A stretch of 64,000 bases of DNA from the NCBI GenBank assembly GCA_964036155.1, contig OZ038423.1:44655249-44719248 (forward strand), given 5' to 3'. Under the pieces are notes generated by a model that was given only the letters and a program-made list of their open reading frames with translations, made no database searches and was not told the origin of the DNA. Shown here piece by piece: positions 54,111-64,000 of this stretch (its first letter is position 1; each line of letters opens with the position of its first letter). The translations under genes were made by a program, and so were the position numbers. Source of the stretch: Diploscapter coronatus (lineage: Eukaryota > Nematoda > Chromadorea > Rhabditida > Rhabditidae).

Positions 54111-57100
54111 GTCGGTGTTCAATTCAGGATGGATTCAACCACTTCGTCAATTCTCTGTTGCGCCTTGACAAAATGTTTTCTGAAATTATGAAAATAGCAT
54201 CAGATTTTGGAAGGCGAAAAGAAACAAAGTCAAAAACGCCTGAAATACGGCACACCAAATATATGATTCAAAAATCGGTGGGCGATGGAATGAAAAGGCT
54301 AAATAAGGGAATGGACCAGCGAAAAGAGATGGAGTTTAGAAATGAGAGAGTGAGAGAAAGAGACAATTGGAAAATGGCGAACGCTTCACAAGGCATGAAT
54401 CAGAATCAGATAGGGGTCTGGTTTTGAAAATAATAGACATGATTATCAAAATTCAAATTTTAATGCTAAAATGGCCAGATAAAGTAGAGCTTGTTCAACA
54501 TGATGATAACCGTAATCTGCTCACAATATTTAAACGTTTTTAGTGATTATCTTCATTTTCGGAAACATAGCGAATTTTTGAATCAACTCATGAAGTGATC
54601 AACCAGGATTCGAGACGATACACTATGACTAAAATATAAAATATGGACATTTGTAGAGAATCCAAGAATGGGGAGATGAAATATTTGGGAAGCAGCATCA
54701 AATGAAAGAAATGTGATGAATAAGCCCCCTCGACTTGGCTATAAAGCCCCATGATTATGAAATCAGCCCTCAAGAGAGGATGAGAGCGGATAGAAACGAC
54801 TTTGGAAAATTCTCTAGGAAAGGAAATTCGTGAGATTGAAATTTTACAAAGTTTCATTGTCAAGGGGAATGTTTCAAGAAAAATTGAGAGAAGAGAATCA
54901 TGATAATGAAAGGTGATTAATAAACGCTAGCGATATGATTCTTAGCTAGAAGAAAATGAAACGAGCTTCAAAAATTTTTAAATATCATGGAGATAGCATA
55001 AAAACTATTTTATAATAAATCAATCTGACCTCTAACATACGCTAGCTTTTTCTGACCTGACGACTTCATTCTTTTCTAGAGTAACCTAACCTGGCTTTAG
55101 TCGAACAAGCCCCAAGCCAGCACCCAAACAAACTCATTATTATAGAGGAAAGGGAAAGAAAGGGGATGTTTCTCCTCTCTCTTCATTCTTCACACTCGCA
55201 CAGCGCCTGTGGTTACTTGATGTCCGAGTATTTGGGTAAAGGGAAATAGCGCTAGATTTTTGGAGGCAGAAGGAAGTAAAAAAAAGAAATAGTACTGTTT
55301 TTTACAGGGAAAAGATGGAGAAAAGGAAAATAGGTAAGGAAACAGTGAGGTTTACAGAAAGAGAGACCTCAAAGGCTGCTGGTAGCGTTCTCTCCCTGCG
55401 CACGATTTCTCTTTCCCTTTTTTCGCCTCTCACTTTTCTTCTATCTCTCGTCCCTCTTTTCTATCCCTCTTTAGGGTAAAAACAGCGCGCGGGCCGAGCG
55501 CTGGTACTGAGAAAGGTCTCTTTCTTCCTCCACTAATCCAACGCTATATCTCCCCGTTCTCCATCTTTCTCTTTCTCTTTATCCTTTAGTCTCTCGCCTC
55601 CCTTCCCAATTCCGTTCAACCCCCTCCTTTTGCATTGATCGAATGAATGAATAGGTCGCTTCCTCTGACCGTCTAACGCCCTCCATTGATCTAGCTCTAT
55701 TTCGCCTCGTCCCTCAAAGAGTCAAATTCCTGACCTGAATTCGGAAGCCCAAGAAAATCGATAATTTGAGAGGATTACCCAAGTTTGGTCAAGGAAGATC
55801 ACGTGTGTTGTGAGAGCTGCCTGGAAAGAATAACGGAAACGTAAAACTATCAAGAATTTCATTGAAAGAGACATTTTTGCATTTTTTGAGGATTTTAGAA
55901 AAGGAAACAAAAACATCATAAGCCGATCAATGGTATGACTTTGCAGAATATTTTGTGAATGGAATGACGGAATGTGAGTCATAAAATATCGGCACGCAAA
56001 ATATGCTCGTGTCTGTGTGTAAAACACGATAAATAATGATAAAGCGCGAATTATGCGTCATTGATTGAATCGCGAAAGATCAATCTTTTTTATCGACTAA
56101 CATCACGAAATTGATCAAAATTACATGCAAAGTTGTGGCAGTCTATAGCCAAAGATTGAAATAATAAAAACAATCGATAATCCAAATTTATAAAATCACA
56201 TAATTTATCAAAATGGCGTGTAAAATTGTATATAGCAGCTCGTAGCCAAGGAACTTCACAAAGTAGTTGAAAAGTACACGTTCAAATAAGGCGGAAAGTG
56301 CAAGATTCAAACATCTCGCGAAAATATGATGAAGTGGTTACCTAACGTAATTTCGAAAATACGACTTTCCCGCCAAAAATCTTTCCACTGAAACCTAATC
56401 TTTTTCGATTTCTCTGGGATCTCTTTAGGTCCAGTGCTCTCTAGTCAACCTCAATCCGAGTCTTTTTGTTTCCGCATTTCAAGGTAAGCCGCGCGAGTCT
56501 GTTGGGTAAGTCAAAACAAAGTTGAAAATCAGAAAAGTTTGAAATTTTCTCGAAAATGAACGATACTTTAATGAAAAATTACAAGAAAAGAATTTTTAGA
56601 GGAAAACTATAGATAAAAAGTTAAATTTGAAGAAAATGATAGGCGAATAGATATGTTTATGAGATCTGTTCCCTAATAAAGCTAGAATGAAGTCATAAAG
56701 TCGGGTAATTGCGATCATTCTACTAGCAAAAGCTGGCTTCTAGTGTCGACTTAACCTAAAGTCTTAGAAATCCAAGGGTAAAACTGGATTTTTCTGTCCT
56801 GAATCCGAAATGTGAGGAAGAATACTCCAAGTTTCCTCGTGATTCCTCATCCATCAAAAGAAAATTGTGTTGATTTTCGATCTAATTACAGAAATGTAGG
56901 GAAATTATGAACCTGGAAGGCAAAAAGTATCGAATTACCCAAATTCGAGTAAAATTTGACGAAAAAATTAAAGAACTTCGATAATTACCTTCGGAAGGAT
57001 CGAAATTAACTTAAAAATAGCCTGAAGTTATCATTTTATCAATAGGCATAAAAAGGTTGAAAGTGACTTCCTATGATAATGTAATCATTGCAAAAAGTGA

Positions 57101-58840
57101 GCATATTTTGTTTTGCAAGCAATAACATAATCATCACTGATAAGTCTTTGGAATGTTCATAAAATGAGTGGGAAGGGCTTACTGAACTTCAACTTTAATG
57201 AAAGTTTTGAGGTTAGTTCAAAATAGACTAACTTTTTTCAAAAATCGGGTACGCGCACGCGTTCTGACCTTCAAACGTGCACATTAGGACTCGAAAAACA
57301 GCTCTTGAAAGATTACGTAGCAGAAAAGTTAGGCGAGTTTAAAAAATATAAAAATTGCAAAGTTCTTGGAAATTAAAAAGAATGATGTCAATGATCTCTG
57401 AGAAATGATGGCAATAATTCTGATAATTTCTTGGAATATATAAAGAAGCAAAAATAAAGCCCAAGAATTTTTCCTTGATGAAAAGCTATTGAAAAGGCGC
57501 AAAATGTTTTGCTTGGCGAAATTGAAACAAAGCATTGAAAGAGGTGGGAAGGAAAATGCGAGGAAACGCGAAAATCGCTGACTCATCCGGACGATTGACG
57601 GGAATTTCTGAGGAATTTTCGAGGACCTAAATGAATACCACTACACCAAAAAGCACGAGGAAATTAGGATAAATTTGTGCACAACTTTGAAAATAATTCA
57701 TTTTTACGAGTTTTTCTTGTAGCAATTGAACTTTTCATAAAGTAAAACCTTCAGGTGCTAAAACAACGCGACTACACCATCGATCATGGGAGGGGAAGTA
57801 AAAGAATAGGAAACAAATTTGAAAGTTTTTTTCAAGATATTTTTTGGCAGAGTAAAATCTAACGCGTAGTTTTTGAGGCTGCTCAATCTAATGGCAGCAA
57901 TTCATTATATAGAGGGAGTCTACTCGCTTTGATCGAGGGATAGTGATAAAAATGAGAAGGAAAAATGTAGCTGAAAAAATGGTTGTACTTTTCCAAAACA
58001 TTTTTTTACCACAAATTGGCAAAAAGGCGATATTGGCCCTGCAAATATCGAATTAAAGTTGAAAAATTTGAAAACTTATGCAAATTTTCAAGAAATCGAT
58101 GACGATCAAATATAATATGCAAGTTCTAATATAAATCCGATCATCTCTCACCAGTCGACTGTGGAATTTCATTGACCCTATCGGGAAAGAGAAATAGAAA
58201 TAGAAAGAAGAGGGAAAGAAAGAAGGGAAAGAAAGAAGAGAGAAAGAAAGAACTTTTCCTTGCGAACGCCTTAGTCTATAACAATTCGGCGGATATATCT
58301 ATGCGGAGTGTGTATTCATTCAGGAAGAATTCTGTTTATGGTTGTGCCTGAGGAAATAACATTGCATCTCCAGAGATTACAAAGAGGCAGAAAAACGAGA
58401 AATAGCCAAGGATTTTGAGAGGGTGGAAAAGAAGATGAGAAATTCCGGCGCCCTCGCGAGCGCGCGCCTTGACCGCGCCAACGAAAGTCCTTGACAGTTG
58501 GAAGAAAAGAGAAAGAGGGAGAGAAAGAAAATAGCATGGATTTCTTAGAGACGAAAAAGAAGCCAGATAAATCTCAGTTTGACCGGCAAAGGAAGTGCGC
58601 GGCGGCCTGTCGATTCTTCGGCAAAATTCGCGGGAAGCGAGAGAGCATGAACGAAGGAGAGCAAAAAAGAAGCAGACGAAAACAAACCGCAAGAGAAAAA
58701 CATTTAGAAACCCGCCAAAGACCATGTGCTGGAGGGGGTCGGAAATCGATTTTGGGGAATTTGAATTATGGCAAACCTAGAGAGGACGATCGTCAGAACC
58801 CTTTGCGACCTACCTACATTACAATTTCCTAGCAAGCTTT
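54111..58840. promoter_or_regulatory. Myosin upstream region, proximal part
   Basis: No convincing exon is visible. Pyrimidine/purine-rich blocks with embedded CGCG cores occur at 55,380-55,610 (core AGCGCGCGGGCCGAGCGCT) and 58,440-58,720 (core GCGAGCGCGCGCC). A (GAAA)n-like tract spans 58,185-58,255. At 58,777-58,816 lies the inverted near-copy of the 40-nt sequence at 32,071-32,110. The blocks resemble tracts upstream of other genes here and are candidate promoters or enhancers of the broadly expressed myosin. Confidence 0.4.
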
Positions 58841-59537
58841 CATTTTCGACTCTGTATAAATTTAACAAAAAAAATCATTCTTGTGACTAGGTATCACAGC
58901 TATGATATCGCTCTTGCAACCCACCCTTACAGTTTCTTTTCGTTTGACGAAAACCTTCTCCAGGCATGAATTGAGGTTGAGAAGTTTATGTCGAAGATTA
59001 TGAAGCTAAGACTGAAGTTTCGAAGTTAGAGGGAAGTTTAATTTGAACGCCTTGAAGCTAATTTGCCGATAAATCAGTGTAAATCGACAAATAGTGATGA
59101 ATAATCGGGGTTATTAATCAGCCCTATGATTGATTAGATATTAGAGCAGTTGCTTATCGGTGTATCATTTGTTGGAATTATGAAGACCATGTTATAATTG
59201 CGTTTTATGTGAATTCCCAATGAGTTATTCATCCGAATTAGGCGAAATGTGATTATCTCAAGGGTGAACGTAAAGCTTTCGACCATAAAGATTGGGAAGA
59301 TAAAGCCGAACGTTAATTTGGATTATGGGTGAGTTCTTCTATGTTTCTTCATAGTCTACGTCAGAATAGGAGGCTATGCCTGTAATTTGTCAGGCGATGG
59401 ATAGTATTTAGTATTTTATTCCTGAATTATCCAAATTCACTAATCTTATTGTTAGCCCAATTCAGATAATTATTCTATTTAAACTGAAAATAGCAACTAC
59501 ATTTCTTAGCTTTAGCATAAAGCAGTTATACACTCAC

Positions 59538-59591
59538 GGAAGGAAGTAGTTCATTAAAAGTGTCGAACACTCCTTTCAAATCTTGGAACAT
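59538..59591 (-). other. Candidate alternative first coding exon for the myosin
   Basis: On the minus strand an ATG opens MFQDLKGVFDTFNELLPS, followed at once by a consensus donor GTGAGTG in phase 0. The second myosin exon (53927, starting VQRAALADP) also begins in phase 0, so splicing would give an alternative N-terminus. An upstream promoter 5.5 kb away would be needed. The peptide looks like a real helix and not like AT-rich noise, but there is no independent support. Confidence 0.3.
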
Positions 59592-60936
59592 ATCCGATTT
59601 ATAATTTGCATATTATTACCAAATCGGGCAATTAACATTGTTCCTTTCCTAGCGATAAAGCTAGAATTTTTTTCCTTGACGAAATTACGCACAGGCTTTT
59701 GTACCTCTGGAAGAGAAAAGCTGCATTTAAAGCAGAAGAAAGCTGCTTTGCTGCTGGAGCGCGCACCGCAAAAGAGAGACATACATGATGATTGCGGGGA
59801 ATACAAAAGGAAAACGATGAGAGAACGAATGGAAATACGTAAAATGACAGAGAATCAAAGAAATAAGAAAAGAAAAGAATTGATGAAGATTTTTGACCGA
59901 ATAAATGATTATCTAAAATTTTTAATGTTGCAAAATTTAGCTGGAAAAATAGAATATTTTCAAGGTAATGTCCTCTTACCTGAAGAAACTATAAGATAAA
60001 CACAGAATTATTTTCATAAAAAGATAACAAAAATAGTTTTTCAAAGCGAATAAAAATTATGCAAAATCCGAAAACCTACAGCAAAAACTGTATTGCACTT
60101 CGTTAAGAGGGACGTGAGGATTGAGGAAAAAAGTCAGAGAAAAATATAAATAGTACGGTATATTGAGAGAAGAGGGGAACAGAAAGTCAGAAAGCGAAGT
60201 AAATTTGCGAGAACAAGACACTGTACACGCCTGAGGGTGGTTAGAGAAAAGGAAAAGACGTAGAAAAGAGAAGAAATAGTGTTGGAAAATGGGATAAAGA
60301 AAAAGAATAGAGAGAAAAAGGGTGGGAAAGCGAGAGGAAAAGAAGACAGACACCTGCAAAAAATCAGCGCGCGCGCGTCTGCGCTGGTCAAGAGCCGAAT
60401 AACGGACGGGGAGAAAACGAGGCCAGAGAGCAAGAGTGAGGAAAAGAGGCAGAGAAAAATGAAATAGCATAGGAAAAGATGGGAGAGCAGAAAAAGATAT
60501 GGGAAATTAGAAAATTGACCTAGGAAATTGTACTTTTTCAATGGGTATTTTTAAATTCCGATCTCGTACGATTGAGCATAGGATTAAAAATCCGTTCTAA
60601 TACAGAAATAGGAAATAAATTATATGTAAAACATAACGAAATATAGATTTTCCAGTAAATAGAGCAAGGTAATAGTTGTGGTAGATAAGCGCGACACTTT
60701 ATCTTTCTGCATCTCTGGAATCTCTTCAGAATATGCCGTCCCTGATTATCAGGATTCCCCTTGTATAAACATGTCATATGACTAAGTGGGTTGACTAGAT
60801 TCTAGGTACTTCTCTCGAGACTCTTGCAGGAGTTACTACAAATCAACTCGTCAATACGGATTTGGTATTGATTTTTGAAGGTAATTACGAATTAAATCAT
60901 CTTTAAGAGGGAATCTCAGAGCGAGTCAAAGTCGAC

Positions 60937-61206
60937 GTAAACAGGGGGTTATAGGATCGGGCTGATTTTTTTCTCTTTACATATGCTATTCAGTTTTTCA
61001 CGCTGATTCTCATGGTGCAACCCGTTTTTCGAAAATCGGTTACTGTAGCGGGCAGGGGTGTTGGGGGCCGCTCAGAGACTTTTCAGAGATCGCCCATATC
61101 TCGAGTACCGTGCAAGATAGGGGAGTAGAACGCCATATGAAAAATGTTCAGCGTAAAAAGCTGAACAACATGTAAAAACCAGCCCGATCAGAGACCCCCT
61201 GTCTAC
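60937..61206. mobile_element. Hairpin MITE, about 270 bp
   Basis: Arms of roughly 65 bp are inverted copies: GTAAACAGGGGGTTATAGG at the left end faces CCCCCTGTCTAC at the right end. The match continues through ATCGGGCTG / CAGCCCGAT and TTTTTCACGCTGA / TCAGCGTAAAAA. No coding content is present. No clear target duplication can be read. Confidence 0.75.
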
Positions 61207-63564
61207 AATCCCTTGTTCAACTGAATTTCCCTAACATTTTCACGCCTAATAAGTTTTCTAAGATATAATATGTGGAAAAAATAAAATCAAGGTTTTCAAG
61301 TTCTAAGCAAAATCCTCGAATCTTCGATCAATTATGCTACGAGAAAGTTCAAGAATGAGAAAATTCAGCGAAATGATATCAGTGCTGGATTACGCTTGCT
61401 AGATTTTAAAAATGAAATAAAACTGACCAAACTTGGTATGGAAAAAGTCAAAGTCTGAGACTAAGATAGGACTTTTTCCCGTCTTGTCCTCTATGTGAGG
61501 CCCGTCGTGTTTTTGATTCTGATTTTCTCGTGTCTGACTTCTTTTTCGCTCTCCTTATTTCCAGCGCTATTTGTCTTGTTTGCTAGTGGACTTACCAGCC
61601 ATGTCAAACTGTGCTAGCTGTGGTGAGCCCGGAGGGCCAATTTTTCAATTTCTCTCTCACTTCTCCCTGATTCCAGCACTATTTCTCTCCGTTTGTTGTC
61701 CATTTCGGGGTGTTTTTCTATCTCGGAGCTCTACTTTAATCAAAGACTATTTCTTCGTCTTTCTCACTTCACCATTTCTGTACATATCCTACGTGAAAGC
61801 GTCAAACGATAGCTAGAGAAGGAAAGTTCGAAAATAACACTGAGAAGTAGAAAAACGATAAATTAGTGTCGGAGTCAGAGAAATTGAAATAGCGGGAAAA
61901 TGAAGAGGTCCAACAAAAAACCCACCGAGCACTTGTTCATATGTCGTGATCATGTTTTAGCTCGGAAAGGAAGAAAAGAGGGAATCGTTAAATTGTTAAA
62001 ATCGACAAGAGTTTGAGGGATAGATCTAAAAAGTATGGGAAAAGTAAAGATAACACTGAGCACAAACCAAATTCAAGCACTAGCTTTCCTAAGAAGATCA
62101 AACTTTTCTCTATGAAGGTCAAGATTGAGAAACATTATGCTAATTTTTATCTTACTGTAAATGAAAATTCGAAAAGAGGCCATAATTCCTACCCAGACCG
62201 ATGAACTTTTTCTAATGAGCCTACTCTCAAAGTCCAAATAGATCAGTTTTTCACTGATCCAATCTCAGCTTCTTAATATTTAGGGCGATGTTTCGATTTT
62301 TAGGAGCGTATCAAAATTTGCTGTGTTTTCGACAGAATTCCCGTATAATACTTGGAAACCATGAAAACTACAGTATTTTCGCTTTTTCTTCTTACTTACT
62401 TCCAAACCTTCTAGAAATGGCTCTGATTCTATGTGGTGTACTTGATTTCATCTCGTCATGTTTCCTGTTTGCCTTTGAACTCAGATTATCACGTTCACCT
62501 AAAACCACAGTTTAATTACACCAATCTGTTTTCCTGTCCTATCTTTTATCATTACAGATTTTTCCTTATCAATTATCACTTTCTTCTTTTGACGCTGCCT
62601 CTCTCTAAATTTGGAAAGTTCAAAGCTAAACAAGTCCAATGTGCGTCAGAAGGTCTTGGATCAGATCAGTGAAAACTGCATGCCAACCGGCTTTCTTCGA
62701 CCATATCTTATTATTACATAAAACAGGAAAGAAAAAAAAAGAACAGTGAAAGCAATAGCTTCCATCGATGAACTATGATTTATAATGGGAATTTTCTCGC
62801 TCCGCCCAAATTTCCACCCCTTGGAGGGGTCTTTAGTTGATTGCGTACACCCGCTGCGCACTCTGCAATTGTCCCTGGTTCACGCTCTCATCCCTCCCTA
62901 CCCTTAACCATATGACTGGTTAGAATCTCAGAGGAGCCAGTGTCTTTGTAATATTTTCAGAGAACCACACGATAAATCATTTGCATCTTTTTCTATGAGA
63001 AGTAGACTGTCTTCGTGCCGTTTTGTAATAGCGTTTTGGTGTGTTTATCTTTTATCAGTATTTTCATAGTCACTTTATCAGTTTCTCGTTTTTCACACAC
63101 GGTATTTTCCGATCAAAAGTACTTATATAAACGTGACACACGATGCGTGCATGATTTTGCGAGGATTTTAATTTTCGGGTAAATATTTTGAAGGGATTTA
63201 AAAATATGACTATTTTGATTCACCTTTTATTTATTTTGGAAAAAAATCTCATTTTAATAAGAATTTTTTATCGAGTCTCGATACTTTTAAGGTTGATATC
63301 TTTAAAGTTTCATAATTTTAAAAACGATAATATTTTTCGAAAGTAGTACGTTTTCTCTAAAGATTCCTCACTCTATCATCGACCACTTTCGTCATTTGCA
63401 AAAAATCAGTATGACGAGTTTTTCCCACCTTACTTCCAATCATTTTTCAAATTTGATCGTCTATCTTATCATCTTACGACCTTTAATTGAAGAAACTTTT
63501 TATTTTCATTGTCCAATTTTCAGAATTGCACGTTTTTCTTGGTTTTCCTGGAATATTGTGCAAA

Positions 63565-63979
63565 ATGAAACCGACCCACTATCTGCTATTTATTATCTGC
63601 GTATTCGTTAGCTTGCATGGTAGGTTATTCCTCGTAATTTATAAACTTTTACATTTTATGGTAGTTACCGCACTTTGAACAAGTTGTTAAAATTATGATC
63701 AAATTTTGAAAATTTTGAAACTTATCTCAAATTTATTGTTCCCCATCGCTATTTTTAATCCTAGAAGGTGACACAAACGAGACATTGGATATTATTGATA
63801 TTTTCAATCAAGCTTGAAATTTAAAACACCCGAAAAGCTAATGATATCCTGAAATTTCAGTATCCCTCGGCATCAGTCTGCTCGATGCCTACCGCTCAGA
63901 GTCCAACGTCAGACGTCGTCTCGCCAACCAGAACAACGACTTCAGACCTGTTTTACACCTACGTGGCCTAGATGACTGG
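63565..63979 (+). CDS. 5' end of a secreted protein gene (runs off right edge)
   Basis: Exon 1 (63565-63619) encodes MKPTHYLLFIICVFVSLH, a clear signal peptide, with a GTAGGTT donor in phase 1. Exon 2 (63861-63979) follows a TTTCAG acceptor and reads VSLGISLLDAYRSESNVRRR, then a polar segment ending VLHLRGLDDW at another GTAGGTT donor. The phases agree, giving 58 residues so far. RRR after about 38 residues could be a furin-type cleavage site, which would suit a secreted precursor. The family is not recognisable from this fragment. Confidence 0.6.
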
Positions 63980-64000
63980 GTAGGTTTTGAGCTGAAAAAT

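Larger units (their letters stand above)
58841..63564. other. Gene-poor region between myosin and right-edge gene
   Basis: The stretch contains a candidate alternative first exon (59,538-59,591), a purine-rich block with a CGCGCGCG core (60,280-60,450), a hairpin MITE (60,937-61,206), and AT-rich DNA with scattered short ORFs of low complexity. A CCACCCCTTGGAGGGGTC inverted repeat at about 62,814 lies 750 bp upstream of the right-edge gene. I see no other gene. Confidence 0.4.

Noticed and set aside
59583..59999. 138-codon plus-strand ORF
   Set aside because: Low-complexity Lys/Arg/Glu translation in purine-rich DNA; it looks like composition, not coding.

Overview
This is nuclear DNA from a nematode, probably a rhabditid. 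The evidence is intron-rich genes with many introns of about 45-60 nt and T-rich TTTCAG acceptors, AT-rich non-coding DNA, a nematode-type lipocalin-related secreted gene, and clear animal proteins (USP7/HAUSP, PRPP synthetase-associated protein, a Ly6-like GPI protein, non-muscle myosin II). No single long ORF covers any gene, so I joined exons by splice sites, reading phase and family alignment. Exon edges are good to about 1-3 nt where conserved and less certain elsewhere.

Layout. From 1 to 31,551 every gene is on the minus strand. Reading right to left they are: a PRPS-associated protein (31,551-28,139), a small Ly6/three-finger GPI-anchored protein (27,430-25,956), a PWWP-domain nuclear protein (25,336-20,940) with a probable continuation or second small gene (20,738-19,128), a USP7 ubiquitin protease of at least 31 exons (17,293-3,122), and the 5' part of an unrecognised nuclear-type protein running off the left edge (1,282-46). 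USP7 holds a 9-exon, 427-codon same-strand reading frame (9,768-6,748) inside one intron.

From 31.6 to 35.6 kb there is no resolved gene. A roughly 2 kb palindromic element (33,447-35,426) with TTAA at both ends dominates it. A plus-strand lipocalin-related (LPR-type) gene follows (35,657-36,992, first exon unresolved). It converges on a complete non-muscle myosin II heavy chain gene on the minus strand (54,110-37,812, about 36 exons, about 1,975 aa).

The myosin gene carries several extras: a 24-nt microexon at motor loop 1, a two-exon Ser-rich/acidic frame in the intron at the start of the rod that could splice in frame to the rod, an intron-containing tRNA-Arg(UCU), a hAT-type MITE with a perfect 8-bp target duplication, and two tRNA-like fragments.

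From 54.1 to 63.5 kb there is a long gene-poor region upstream of the myosin. It has purine-rich tracts with embedded CGCG runs, a hairpin MITE and one candidate alternative first exon. At the right edge a plus-strand gene for a secreted protein begins (63,565) and runs off the window.

The strongest leads are the two intron-nested, phase-compatible cassettes (in USP7 and in the myosin), the loop-1 microexon, the repeated use of 3' splice sites with G or A at position -3, and the large palindromic element.
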